Below, piece after piece: positions 6,713 to 14,365 of a DNA stretch of 64,000 nucleotides (positions are counted from its first letter, which is position 1; each line of letters opens with the position of its first letter). Source of the DNA: a virus. The translations under genes were made by a program, and so were the position numbers. The stretch spans positions 40,110 to 104,109 of IMG/VR virus record IMGVR_UViG_3300043172_001415; one strand, written 5' to 3'. The notes below the pieces were generated by a model that saw only the letters and a list, made by a program, of their open reading frames with translations, was not told the DNA's origin and did no database searches.

Positions 6713-8139
6713 TGGTTGCAATGAGAAAGTTTTACGATCCAGATTTCAATCCAATCTTGGCTTCAGACTCGTACAAAATGGTTCACCACGGAATGAAACT
6801 TCCTACTGAATTCAATTATTCATATAATGAATGTAGAAAAGGATCATCATTCCCTTTGGTTAAATTTTATGGCTTGCAAATTTTCATCAAACGATTCCTT
6901 GTGGGGAAAGTTGTTTTGCAAGAACATATTGATGAAGCAAAAGAGATATTGGAGAATCACTTTGAAACCGGTCTTGAACATGTAGATATTGAAAGATGGG
7001 ATTATATCTTGAAAAAACATGGTGGGGTTCTACCAATCAGAATCAAAGCAGTCCCTGAAGGAACTGTAATGCCAATCGGAAACATTTGTTTTGATGTTAT
7101 TAATACAGATCCTGAATGTGAATGGCTTGTTGGACACGTTGAATCTTTATTGACTCACGTTTGGTCAACAACAACTACCGCAACCCTAAGTTATATGGTC
7201 AAAGAAATGTGCAGAGGATCTCTTGAAGATACTTGTGATGATGATAAAATCGCTGCTATACTTCAGTTTATGCTACATGATTTTGGCTATAGAGGCGGTT
7301 CTAATCACTTTACTTCAAGTTGGAATGGTTCAGGACACCTAGTTAACTTTTGGGGTACAGACAATCTCAGTGCCATTAAAACGGCTAGAGATTATTATAA
7401 TACTAAAATGGTCAACGCATACTCAGTTCCTGCAACTGAACACAGCGTAATGACTTCTGAAGGTAGAGAAGGTGAGTCAAGACGTACAGGCAAAATTATT
7501 GATAAATTCGATAAAGGAATTTTATCTATTGTTTGTGATAGCTATGATTGGAAAAATTTTGTTGATAATATCATAGGTAAAATCTACAAACAAAAGATTC
7601 TCGAAAGAGATGGTAAAGTTGTTATACGTCCAGACTCGGATGATTATATGGTAGTCATTCCTTATATACTAAAGTCTTTAGAAAAAAACTTCGGTACTAC
7701 TTTAAACAAAAAGAAGTACAAAGTATTAAATTCTAAAGTTGGCATGATATGGGGTGATGGCTTGGATATAGATGACATTGCTAATATCCTCGAACTTGTG
7801 AAATCTCTTGGATTTTCTATTGAAAATATATGCTTTGGAATGGGCGGTGGTCTGATACAAAAGACTAATCGTGATACCATGAGAAATGCATTTAAGAGTT
7901 CTGCACAATGTAGAGATGGAATATGGCATGATATATTCAAAGATCCTTTGGATTCTACCAAAAAATCAAAGAAAGGTATTCAATATTTAATCAAAGATGA
8001 AGAAGGGAATTACAGTACTACAAATGTGACAACCCTGGAAGACCAGTTACAAACTGTATTTCTTAACGGTGAACTTATAAAAGAGTACACATTCAATGAG
8101 GTAATAGAGAATTCGCCAGAATATATAATGGCTGCTTAG
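6712..8139 (+). CDS. nadV: Nicotinamide phosphoribosyltransferase
   Basis: 475 residues, the usual length of bacterial and phage NadV/NAMPT. Recognisable segments are ASDSYKMVHHGM near the N-terminus, LMLHDFGYRGGS, YSVPATEHSVMTS and the phosphate-binding region VVIRPDSDDY. The enzyme joins nicotinamide to PRPP to give nicotinamide mononucleotide, the substrate of the preceding protein, so the pair rebuilds NAD from nicotinamide. AAGGAGGTGA lies within the upstream gene end. A strong terminator follows. Confidence 0.95.
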   Translation: MVAMRKFYDPDFNPILASDSYKMVHHGMKLPTEFNYSYNECRKGSSFPLVKFYGLQIFIKRFLVGKVVLQEHIDEAKEILENHFETGLEHVDIERWDYILKKHGGVLPIRIKAVPEGTVMPIGNICFDVINTDPECEWLVGHVESLLTHVWSTTTTATLSYMVKEMCRGSLEDTCDDDKIAAILQFMLHDFGYRGGSNHFTSSWNGSGHLVNFWGTDNLSAIKTARDYYNTKMVNAYSVPATEHSVMTSEGREGESRRTGKIIDKFDKGILSIVCDSYDWKNFVDNIIGKIYKQKILERDGKVVIRPDSDDYMVVIPYILKSLEKNFGTTLNKKKYKVLNSKVGMIWGDGLDIDDIANILELVKSLGFSIENICFGMGGGLIQKTNRDTMRNAFKSSAQCRDGIWHDIFKDPLDSTKKSKKGIQYLIKDEEGNYSTTNVTTLEDQLQTVFLNGELIKEYTFNEVIENSPEYIMAA

Positions 8140-8162
8140 AAATCCCACCTAAGCATCTTTAA

Positions 8163-8195
8163 AAGCACATAGCCTATGGTTATGTGCTTTTTTTG
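8163..8195 (+). terminator. Rho-independent terminator after nadV
   Basis: Stem AAGCACATA/TATGTGCTT with a nine-base loop, followed by seven T. Confidence 0.9.
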
Positions 8196-8235
8196 TTTGT
8201 TTTATAAATACAAACAAACAACTTTGGAGAATCTT

Positions 8236-8415
8236 ATGACTTATATTATCAAAGAAGGTCAAGAGTTTATTTTTAATGATTCAAATCTCACACTTATCAG
8301 AAGAACTCCCGTTCTGATCGAAGCATACGATCCTGATGGTAAAAGAATCAAAATCAAAAAAGAATCTGCCCCTCATTTATGGCAAACATTATTGATGGAA
8401 CAACCAATTTATTAA
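8236..8415 (+). CDS. Hypothetical protein (59 aa)
   Basis: ATG 8236 after TTGGAGAATCTT; upstream codons in this frame belong to the terminator. A small basic protein with a beta-rich pattern and no known domain. Confidence 0.6.
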   Translation: MTYIIKEGQEFIFNDSNLTLIRRTPVLIEAYDPDGKRIKIKKESAPHLWQTLLMEQPIY

Positions 8416-8487
8416 TTTTCTATATTTTTTATTAATTAACTTGATTATTACATAAAATTTATATATAATTATATAAATGGAGCGTTG

Positions 8488-8949
8488 ATGAGAAAGTTTG
8501 AAATAATTAAAAAATACATTAATGAAATTAGAGAAGATTTCAAAATGCCATGTAGATCAACTAAGGCATCTGCAGGATATGATATCTTTAATAATACGGG
8601 TGAAGAAATAGTATTAAATCCTGGAGAAATTAGTAAACCGGTTACTACATATCTCAAAGCATTATTCCCAGATAATGAAGTGCTTCAAATATATCCAAGA
8701 AGCTCACACGGATTCAAATACTCACTTAAGCTTGTTAATTCAGTAGCTATTATAGATGCTGATTATGCTTTAGCTGAAAATGAAGGTGAAATATTTTTAA
8801 AATTTCACAACCAATCTCCAAACAAGCGTTTGGAGATTGGTTCAGGCGAAGCAATGGCACAAGCAATCTTCACTACTTACCTGACTACAGACAATGATGA
8901 TAAGACTGTAGGAGGGTTGCGAACAGGTGGTATAGGAAGTACTACATAA
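8488..8949 (+). CDS. dut: dUTPase (trimeric type)
   Basis: 153 residues, the usual size for a trimeric dUTPase. All five motifs can be placed: SAGYDI, PRSSHG, AIIDADY, GEAMAQAIF and the glycine-rich C-terminal GGLRTGGIGSTT. The family hydrolyses dUTP to dUMP and pyrophosphate, lowering uracil incorporation and feeding dTMP synthesis. ATG 8488 is preceded by GGAGCGTTG. Motif 3 has Ala-Ile in place of the common Gly-Val, a mild divergence. Confidence 0.9.
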   Translation: MRKFEIIKKYINEIREDFKMPCRSTKASAGYDIFNNTGEEIVLNPGEISKPVTTYLKALFPDNEVLQIYPRSSHGFKYSLKLVNSVAIIDADYALAENEGEIFLKFHNQSPNKRLEIGSGEAMAQAIFTTYLTTDNDDKTVGGLRTGGIGSTT

Positions 8950-8957
8950 TCGCAAAT

Positions 8958-9031
8958 CGGGGTATAGCTCAGTCTGGTAGAGTACCTGCCTTGGGAGTAG
9001 GTGGCCGTAAGTTCAAATCTTGCTACCCCGA
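8958..9031 (+). tRNA. tRNA-Pro (TGG)
   Basis: Perfect acceptor CGGGGTA/TACCCCG; anticodon loop CTTGGGA on stem CCTGC/GTAGG; T loop TTCAAAT. Confidence 0.92.
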
Positions 9032-9045
9032 TTATTTTGTCTTTC

Positions 9046-9129
9046 GTCACAGTGCTGGAACTGGTAGACAACAGGAACTTAAAATTCCTGGCCTGTAAGG
9101 GCGTGTGGGTTCGAGTCCCATCTGTGGCA
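9046..9129 (+). tRNA. tRNA-Leu (TAA)
   Basis: Class II tRNA with a long variable arm: acceptor GTCACAG/CTGTGGC, anticodon loop CTTAAAA on stem AGGAA/TTCCT, T arm GTGGG/CCCAT. Confidence 0.9.
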
Positions 9130-9140
9130 TTTAAATATTT

Positions 9141-9222
9141 GGCTTCGTGGTGGAACGGTAGACACGCTACACTTAGGATGTAGTACCCCAGAGGTGTGAG
9201 AGTTCGAATCTCTCCGAGGCTA
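9141..9222 (+). tRNA. tRNA-Leu (TAG)
   Basis: Class II tRNA: acceptor GGCTTCG/CGAGGCT, anticodon loop CTTAGGA on stem CTACA/TGTAG, T arm GAGAG/CTCTC. Confidence 0.9.
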
Positions 9223-9239
9223 TTTAAACTAAAGTAATT

Positions 9240-9434
9240 ATGAATACACTTGAAACTATTAAAAAATTCAGAATAGCAAACATAATCTTTTGTATGGCAT
9301 TTACTGCTGCAGCTATTCATTATGTCACAATCGGTTTTGCAATTACTTCTATCATATATTATCTCGCTTCATGTATCATGTTCAATGCGATTCTTAAAAA
9401 AACAGAAAACATAAAAAATTGGAAAGAAGAATGA
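9240..9434 (+). CDS. Small two-TM membrane protein
   Basis: 64 residues with two hydrophobic segments (about 14-30 and 34-50) and a charged C-terminus. The N-terminal TLETIKKFRIAN resembles the protein at 19506, and the overall plan matches the one at 9797, so these form a small paralogous family. Its stop overlaps the start of the next gene (ATGA). Confidence 0.65.
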   Translation: MNTLETIKKFRIANIIFCMAFTAAAIHYVTIGFAITSIIYYLASCIMFNAILKKTENIKNWKEE

Positions 9435-9769
9435 AATACTTATTGATTATTTTAATGATTACTTTAGTTGGGTGTAGTGATAATGATGAACTAGATTATT
9501 ACATATGCAAAGATGATTCTAAACCATTAATGAAAGAATTTTCAATGCACTGTTTGGAAAACGTTAGCTCTATGCTTAAAACAACAATTGTCGCATTAGA
9601 TAAAACTGATAAAATTAATTCTAGAAATGGTTACTCCTATAATGAAAGGGTAAGATCTGCCCATGAATCGTCACTCAATACTTATGAAAAAATTGTTGCT
9701 CGATGTTCATATGCTGCAAAAAGAATGTTTTGTATGGAACCATTGAAAAATAAAGAAAAAGATGAATAA
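9431..9769 (+). CDS. Putative lipoprotein
   Basis: 112 residues from ATG 9431 (GGAAAGAAG upstream). The N-terminus MKYLLIILMITLVGCS is a short signal peptide with lipobox LVGC, so Cys would be lipidated at about residue 15 and the rest exported. The mature part contains further cysteines and no known domain. It might act at the host envelope. Confidence 0.7.
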   Translation: MKYLLIILMITLVGCSDNDELDYYICKDDSKPLMKEFSMHCLENVSSMLKTTIVALDKTDKINSRNGYSYNERVRSAHESSLNTYEKIVARCSYAAKRMFCMEPLKNKEKDE

Positions 9770-9796
9770 TATGCTTATTTTTATTAATATTGTGGT

Positions 9797-10000
9797 ATGG
9801 AATATAATTTAAAAAATGCAAAAATCTTAAAAACAATAGCAATAGTCTGTTGTATTTTCTCGACATCTATTGCTATAACAAATTCTCTTCATGGTAATTT
9901 GTTTTTCACAGTATTTGGTTATATATTAGCATGTTTAAATTTCAATGCATATCTTAAAAGAAAAGTTGATATTTTGATATTTACTCAGAATAATGAATAA
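9797..10000 (+). CDS. Small two-TM membrane protein
   Basis: 67 residues with two hydrophobic segments (about 14-30 and 35-52) and a Lys/Arg-rich end, similar in plan to the protein at 9240 (FNAYLKRK versus FNAILKK). Start codon context is weak. Confidence 0.55.
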   Translation: MEYNLKNAKILKTIAIVCCIFSTSIAITNSLHGNLFFTVFGYILACLNFNAYLKRKVDILIFTQNNE

Positions 10001-10006
10001 AATCTG

Positions 10007-10035
10007 TTGACAACTAAAGTACAATTAATTAAATT
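10007..10035 (+). promoter_or_regulatory. Promoter of gene 10064, AACTAAAGT in spacer
   Basis: TTGACA (10007-10012) followed at once by ACTAAAGT, with an A/T-rich -10 candidate TAAATT at 17 bases. The motif lies between the promoter elements. Confidence 0.45.
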
Positions 10036-10063
10036 GTTATTACAATAACATAAAGGATTTAAT

Positions 10064-10822
10064 ATGAGTGATCAAAAGAAAAATCAGCTTCATGCTGTTC
10101 TTGCGGTGGAAGGCTCTCTAAAAGGTGCTGAAGACAAGATCTTAGACGAAGCAAAGAAAGTTTTTAAAGATGGAAATCATTTCAACGGTTTTACAAAAAC
10201 TTATGAAAAGATGAATGAAGAAGATACAGAACAATTTCCATCTGAATCAAAACAATTAGTTACAAATGTTCCTGATAAATTGGAATATGTTGAACAATCT
10301 GTTATCGCAACTATTGATTGCATGTATCAGAAAGAATTTACAAATACCACAGCTAAAGCAGATTTGGTAATTAATGGTAATGTAATTGCAACTGATGTTC
10401 CTGCAACTGTACTTCTCAATCTTGAAAGTAAATTGAAGAAAATTAGAGAAGTTTATGCAGTTATTCCTACTCTTGATTCTGATAAAGTTTGGAAAGAAGA
10501 TGCAAACGGTACAAATGTTTTTATCACAGAAGCTGTAGAAACAATTAAATCTAAGAAAAAACAAAAGCCAATTACTTTAGTTGAAGCTACAGATCATCAT
10601 CCTGCACAGGCACAATTGATTAGTGAAGATGTTCAACAAGGTAAATGGAAACAGATTTATAAAAGTGGATGTTTATCAGCAAGACAGAAGCATAATCTTC
10701 TTAAAAAGATTGATGAATTAGCCAGAGCTGTTGTAAGTGCTCGTTGCAGTGCTAATCAAGAAGAAGTTAAAAATGTTGAAATTGGCAAAAAAATATTTGA
10801 ATATATTAATGGAACAAATTAA
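10064..10822 (+). CDS. Conserved protein, resembles DUF7873-type family
   Basis: 252 residues starting MSDQKKNQLHAVLAVEG. Segments such as EDTEQFPSESK, AKADLVINGNVI, DVPATVLLNLE, EATDHHPAQAQ and CLSARQKHNLL recall a conserved family of unknown function common in actinobacteria and some phages (from memory, DUF7873). No catalytic motif is evident. ATG 10064 follows AAAGGATTTAAT. Two permuted tRNA-like RNAs lie directly downstream in the same orientation, which may point to an RNA-linked role; this is inference from position. Confidence 0.6.
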   Translation: MSDQKKNQLHAVLAVEGSLKGAEDKILDEAKKVFKDGNHFNGFTKTYEKMNEEDTEQFPSESKQLVTNVPDKLEYVEQSVIATIDCMYQKEFTNTTAKADLVINGNVIATDVPATVLLNLESKLKKIREVYAVIPTLDSDKVWKEDANGTNVFITEAVETIKSKKKQKPITLVEATDHHPAQAQLISEDVQQGKWKQIYKSGCLSARQKHNLLKKIDELARAVVSARCSANQEEVKNVEIGKKIFEYINGTN

Positions 10823-10825
10823 AAT

Positions 10826-10998
10826 TGGTGCAAACTAAATCTGACGTGCTAGTGAGTCTTTAACGAGAATTGAGGTTCGAATCCTTACCTCGGCATTTAT
10901 TGAAAAATCAGGCCGAGGTGGTGCAATTGGCGACACCCACATATTGGCACACATTAAATTTAAACTAAAAAATTAGATTTTTGACACCACAGATTTAA
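10826..10998 (+). ncRNA. Permuted tRNA-like RNA A (divergent Y-RNA-like)
   Basis: A tRNA 3' part (T arm TGAGG/CCTTA, loop TTCGAAT, acceptor strand ending CCTCGGC) precedes its matching 5' part (GCCGAGG, then a D arm around GCAATTGGCGAC). The acceptor strands pair perfectly across a linker of about 15 bases. The flanks TGGTG (10826-10830) and CACCA (10985-10989) pair. TGCAA followed later by TGAC, and GATTTTTGACACC, are weak matches to the two motifs of the 24-kb array. Confidence 0.55.
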
Positions 10999-11007
10999 AA
11001 AACAACT

Positions 11008-11165
11008 AGTATATATTGATCAAGGTTTTGGAATTCTTATCCAGGTCGAGAGTTCAATTCTCTCCTGCCCCTCTAAAGATTTAATGAGTCTTTAGAGGGG
11101 TTGTAGCTCAGTCGTAGAGCGGGATTTTCAGATTAATTAAAAAATCTACACAAATCAATAATACT
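11008..11165 (+). ncRNA. Permuted tRNA-like RNA B
   Basis: T arm GAGAG/CTCTC (loop TTCAATT) and acceptor strand ending GCCCC come first, then GGGGTTG and a D arm with GCTC..GAGC. The acceptor helix continues into the linker as CCCCTCTAAAG/CTTTAGAGGGG, closing the end into a long hairpin. The outer flanks AGTAT..ATTGAT (11008-11020) and ATCAAT..ATACT (11154-11165) pair. The Ro-type motifs of the 24-kb array are not evident. A terminator follows. Confidence 0.5.
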
Positions 11166-11176
11166 TTACACTAATA

Positions 11177-11216
11177 GCTGAGTGTCGCAGGGTAGTGACA
11201 CTCAGCACTTTTTTTA
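11177..11216 (+). terminator. Rho-independent terminator
   Basis: Stem GCTGAGTGTC/GACACTCAGC followed by ACTTTTTTT. It ends the transcript carrying gene 10064 and the two tRNA-like RNAs. Confidence 0.9.
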
Positions 11217-11225
11217 TGGTGAAAT

Positions 11226-12068
11226 ATGGTAATTAACTTTGACTTTATATCAGACATACATTTAGACATGTATGTACAGATGCATACAGTGCATCATAAG
11301 CAAGAGTTTCATATCGAAAATCTTGTTAATAATATCCTTCCAGAAGAGCCACAAGACGTTTTATTGATTGCTGGGGACATTGGACATAGCAATAAACAAA
11401 ACGCCTACATGCTAAAGCTATTGGGCAAAATATATAAGAAAGTTATTGTTACCTTTGGTAATCATGATTATTATTTAGTTTCAAAAACACAACAGAACAA
11501 ATACTTTAGAAATTCGTTTAATCGTGTTCAAGAAATGAAAGCTAAGATTGATGATATTGAAAATGTATATGTTTCAGATGGTGAAATAATCGAGCATGAT
11601 GGAGTTAAATATTCCGGCACTGATATGTGGTATGATGGGAAATTAAGCAATTTTGAGCCAAATCTTACTGAAGATCAGATTAAAGAGAAATGGCTTTACT
11701 TCATGAATGATGCCAATTATATATACAATATGAAGAGTTATAAATTCATATTAGATGAAGAAATAGCAAAACTTGAAAAGAATATTGAAAATGTTGATGT
11801 GTTCTTAAGCCATGTAGGTCCGGTTTTACCTAAAAATATACCGGCCAAATATGATGATACAAATACCAGATTCTTCTTTTTTGATGGTATGAAGTATTTA
11901 ACAGCTAAAGCAGCACCGAAAATTTGGGTATTTGGACATACTCATGAACAATATGATTTTCGAATTGAAAAGACTGACATTATCTGCAATCCTTTAGGTT
12001 ATCCTTCAGAGAATGTAACAGGTCATAAAAAAATAAGAAACATTGAAATACACCATTGGGAAGATTGA
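11226..12068 (+). CDS. Calcineurin-like metallophosphoesterase
   Basis: 280 residues with the metallophosphoesterase metal ligands in order: DIHLD near the N-terminus, AGDIGHSN, FGNHDYY, LSHVGPV and FGHTH near the C-terminus. The fold binds two metals and cleaves phosphomonoesters or diesters; the substrate (nucleotide, RNA end or protein) cannot be told. ATG 11226 is preceded by GGTGAAAT. The 3' end overlaps the first seven bases of tRNA-Ser. Confidence 0.88.
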   Translation: MVINFDFISDIHLDMYVQMHTVHHKQEFHIENLVNNILPEEPQDVLLIAGDIGHSNKQNAYMLKLLGKIYKKVIVTFGNHDYYLVSKTQQNKYFRNSFNRVQEMKAKIDDIENVYVSDGEIIEHDGVKYSGTDMWYDGKLSNFEPNLTEDQIKEKWLYFMNDANYIYNMKSYKFILDEEIAKLEKNIENVDVFLSHVGPVLPKNIPAKYDDTNTRFFFFDGMKYLTAKAAPKIWVFGHTHEQYDFRIEKTDIICNPLGYPSENVTGHKKIRNIEIHHWED

Positions 12069-12143
12069 CAGAGTGGTAATGTGTCGCTTTGCTAAAGCGT
12101 TGCCTGGGTAACACCAGCACCGGTTCAAATCCGGTATCTTCCT
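12059..12143 (+). tRNA. tRNA-Ser (GCT)
   Basis: Class II tRNA with perfect acceptor GGAAGAT/ATCTTCC, anticodon loop TTGCTAA on CGCT/AGCG, a long variable arm and T arm ACCGG/CCGGT. It begins inside the metallophosphoesterase gene. Confidence 0.88.
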
Positions 12144-12159
12144 CTATTTGGAGATTAAT

Positions 12160-12369
12160 ATGATAATATTTTTCTTTATAGTAATAGCCGTTTTGTTAGC
12201 ATTTCAATATGCTGTATTTTGTCGCTTAAAAAAATATACTTCATTCAAATCAATTATGTACTTCATTCCAGGATTCTTTTATCTATACTGGATTCTCAAA
12301 GGCATTGGCTGGTTATTTATCCATGGATTCGAGCTGTTTTTAGAAATCTTATCGGAAATTGATCTATAG
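12160..12369 (+). CDS. Small membrane protein (69 aa)
   Basis: ATG 12160 with GGAG at 12150. A strongly hydrophobic N-terminal segment (residues about 2-20) and a second aromatic-rich hydrophobic region (IPGFFYLYWILKGIGWLFI) indicate two membrane segments. Function unknown. Confidence 0.6.
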   Translation: MIIFFFIVIAVLLAFQYAVFCRLKKYTSFKSIMYFIPGFFYLYWILKGIGWLFIHGFELFLEILSEIDL

Positions 12370-12381
12370 TTAATATTTTTA

Positions 12382-12410
12382 TTGACTTCAGTTAATATTT
12401 TTTATATACT
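12382..12410 (+). promoter_or_regulatory. Promoter with two AACTRAAGT-class sites
   Basis: TTGACT (12382-12387), 17 bases, TATACT (12405-12410). ACTTCAGTT overlaps the -35 and spacer, and ACTTTAGTT overlaps the -10, so two sites bracket one promoter for gene 12432. Confidence 0.6.
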
Positions 12411-12431
12411 TTAGTTAAAAGGGTATATAAT

Positions 12432-12671
12432 ATGGCTAAAGCTATACTTAAATTTGATTTATCAGATCCTGATGATCGTCTCGACCATATGAAAGCAGTT
12501 AAAGCAAATGATGCTTTTTTAGCGTTATGGAATATTTCTGACAAATATAGATCACTATTGAAACATGGTGATTTATCAGATGATAAATACGAAGTAGTTG
12601 AAAACCTGTATAAAGAATTTTTTGAAGAAATGGAATCTCAAGGTATAAATCTTGATGAATTGATAAGGTAA
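12432..12671 (+). CDS. Hypothetical helical protein (79 aa)
   Basis: An acidic, mostly helical small protein beginning MAKAILKFDLSDPDDRLDHM. It recalls small conserved phage proteins of unknown function. RBS AAAAGGG is close to the -10 region, so the leader is very short. Confidence 0.65.
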   Translation: MAKAILKFDLSDPDDRLDHMKAVKANDAFLALWNISDKYRSLLKHGDLSDDKYEVVENLYKEFFEEMESQGINLDELIR

Positions 12672-12674
12672 ATT

Positions 12675-12806
12675 ATGATAAAAACTTTAGTTGAAACTAG
12701 AATTAAAAAAATTGATGAAAGAGAAGTATTGATTGTTAAAAATACATTCTCTTTATTTGGCATTACTTATCGTATAACAGAACGATGTGATGGAATAATC
12801 CGTTGA
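12675..12806 (+). CDS. Hypothetical small protein (43 aa)
   Basis: ATG 12675 starts three bases after the previous stop, and the next gene begins seven bases after its TGA. Product MIKTLVETRIKKIDEREVLI...; compact, with alternating charged and hydrophobic residues. Supported by tight packing only. Confidence 0.45.
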   Translation: MIKTLVETRIKKIDEREVLIVKNTFSLFGITYRITERCDGIIR

Positions 12807-12813
12807 GGTAAAT

Positions 12814-13332
12814 ATGAGCTGGATAATGGTTGATGTTGAAGCGGATGGTCCGATACCTGGGGATTATTCTATGGTTAGTTTTGGGGCTGTATTAGTTGAT
12901 AAGAATCTTGATAATTTCTTCTATGGTGCTACTAAGCCAATATCAGAAAAATGGGTTCCTGAAGCTCTCGCTATATCTAATATAGACAGAGAACAACACG
13001 AACAGCATAACGATCCTAAAGGCGTAATGGAAGGCTTTAAAAAATGGATCAATGAAAACTCAGTTGGAAGACCAATGTTCATTGCTGATAATAATGGCTT
13101 TGATTATATGTTTATCCACTGGTATTTTATTCACTTCCTGGGAGAAGATCCTTTTGGTCACTCAAGTACAAATCTTGGATCTCTATGGAAAGGAATGATT
13201 AAAAATACAAAAAGAAATTTTAAACACTTGAGAAAAACAAAACACGATCATAATCCTGTAAATGATGCCAAAGGAAATGCTGAAGCATTATGGACTATGA
13301 AAACTAAATACAATTTGAATATAAATTTGTAG
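12814..13332 (+). CDS. DEDD-family 3'-5' exonuclease
   Basis: 172 residues. The N-terminal MVDVEADGPIPGDYSMVSFG supplies the first Asp-Glu pair, NGFDYMFIHWYF fits the central Asp motif, and HNPVNDAKGNAEAL fits the final Asp motif of RNase T/ExoX-type exonucleases. The family removes 3' nucleotides from DNA or RNA. RBS GAGGTAAAT. It could process phage tRNA ends or degrade DNA; the sequence does not decide. Confidence 0.75.
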   Translation: MSWIMVDVEADGPIPGDYSMVSFGAVLVDKNLDNFFYGATKPISEKWVPEALAISNIDREQHEQHNDPKGVMEGFKKWINENSVGRPMFIADNNGFDYMFIHWYFIHFLGEDPFGHSSTNLGSLWKGMIKNTKRNFKHLRKTKHDHNPVNDAKGNAEALWTMKTKYNLNINL

Positions 13333-13340
13333 GAGCACTG

Positions 13341-13667
13341 ATGAAAATACAACCTCACAGCGATACTTTATTACTTGAAAAATATGAATACATTCCATTA
13401 GAAACATCAAAAATTTATTTGCATACTGACGACAATGCTACTTCAGTTGATGCCTTTAATAAAGTTCTTGATTGTAATGAAGATAATGAAGAAGGTATCA
13501 AGCCAGGAGACATTGTTTTAGTTGACAAAAATACTGGATTCTTTTTCAATATTGATGGACATGAATATAGACTCGTTCTTTATAAACAGATATTAGCCAA
13601 AGTTACTAATATCGAGAAAGAGCAAGAGAAAAGAAGAATAAAATTAGAAGAAAAAGAAAGTGATTAA
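13341..13667 (+). CDS. GroES-like co-chaperonin (probable)
   Basis: 108 residues. MKIQPHSDTLLLEKYEYI resembles the GroES first strand, GIKPGDIVLVDK matches the conserved GD turn before the mobile part, and the YRLVLYKQILAKV segment fits the GroES ending, followed by an extra charged tail. Phages such as T4 (gp31) carry co-chaperonins that adapt host GroEL to capsid protein. The match is by eye and moderate. A 13341 ATG follows AGGAGCACTG. Confidence 0.5.
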   Translation: MKIQPHSDTLLLEKYEYIPLETSKIYLHTDDNATSVDAFNKVLDCNEDNEEGIKPGDIVLVDKNTGFFFNIDGHEYRLVLYKQILAKVTNIEKEQEKRRIKLEEKESD

Positions 13668-14253
13668 ATGTGGAAAATGTAATAAAATTCACGATGGTAA
13701 GTTTGCATCAGGAAGATTTTGTAGCATGGAATGTGCAAATTCAAGAAATGTTATTTCAAATAAAAAAGAATCCTATTGTATAAAATGCCATAAAAAAGTT
13801 TTTATACATAAATATTCATCTCATTCTTTTACTAAATGTAATGATTGTGTTGAAACAGTTATAAAAAAAATTAAACCTATAATAAAATGTGATTATTGTA
13901 ATAAAATAATTAATGGTAGACATTCATCAAAGAAAAAATATTGTAATACAAAATGTGTTTTATTGCATAGAAAAGAAAAAAATATTAAAGAAATAACCGA
14001 TGGTAAATGTAATAGTTCTAAAAGATTGAAAAATTATTTAATAGAAACATTAGGTCATAAATGTGAAATTTGTAAAAGAATTACTTGGAATGGAGTTAAA
14101 ATTCCTTTAATAATGGATCATGTCGATGGAAGAGCTAATAATAATATATTAAACAATTTAAGATTAGTTTGTGGAAATTGTGACATGTTATTACCAACAT
14201 ACAAATCAAAAAATAAAAATAGTGATCGCAGAAATAGGAAGAAATATAAATAA
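13660..14253 (+). CDS. HNH endonuclease with zinc-finger N-terminus
   Basis: 197 residues from GTG 13660, overlapping the previous gene by eight bases. The first ~100 residues carry three CxxC-type pairs (KCGKC, YCIKC, CDYCNK), typical of DNA-binding zinc knuckles. The C-terminal part is an HNH nuclease: CEICKR, MDHVDGRANNN and LVCGNCDM. Such proteins are usually phage homing endonucleases. A/T content is particularly high, in keeping with a mobile gene. Confidence 0.8.
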   Translation: MIKCGKCNKIHDGKFASGRFCSMECANSRNVISNKKESYCIKCHKKVFIHKYSSHSFTKCNDCVETVIKKIKPIIKCDYCNKIINGRHSSKKKYCNTKCVLLHRKEKNIKEITDGKCNSSKRLKNYLIETLGHKCEICKRITWNGVKIPLIMDHVDGRANNNILNNLRLVCGNCDMLLPTYKSKNKNSDRRNRKKYK

Positions 14254-14260
14254 TAATATA

Positions 14261-14341
14261 GGAGAATACCGGCAAGGTGTCAAATTAGTCTTGAAAACTA
14301 AGGATGGGTAAAACCATACAGTTCAATTCTGTTATTCTCCT
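14261..14341 (+). tRNA. tRNA-Ser (TGA)
   Basis: Class II tRNA: acceptor GGAGAAT/ATTCTCC perfect, anticodon loop CTTGAAA on stem TTAGT/ACTAA, variable arm, T loop TTCAATT. Confidence 0.88.
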
Positions 14342-14365
14342 TTTTTAATTTAAGTGGCGTGGATT

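Noticed and set aside
8877-9320. Minus-strand ORF of 147 codons across three tRNAs
   Set aside because: It is the reverse complement of tRNA-Pro and two tRNA-Leu genes, a known source of false proteins.
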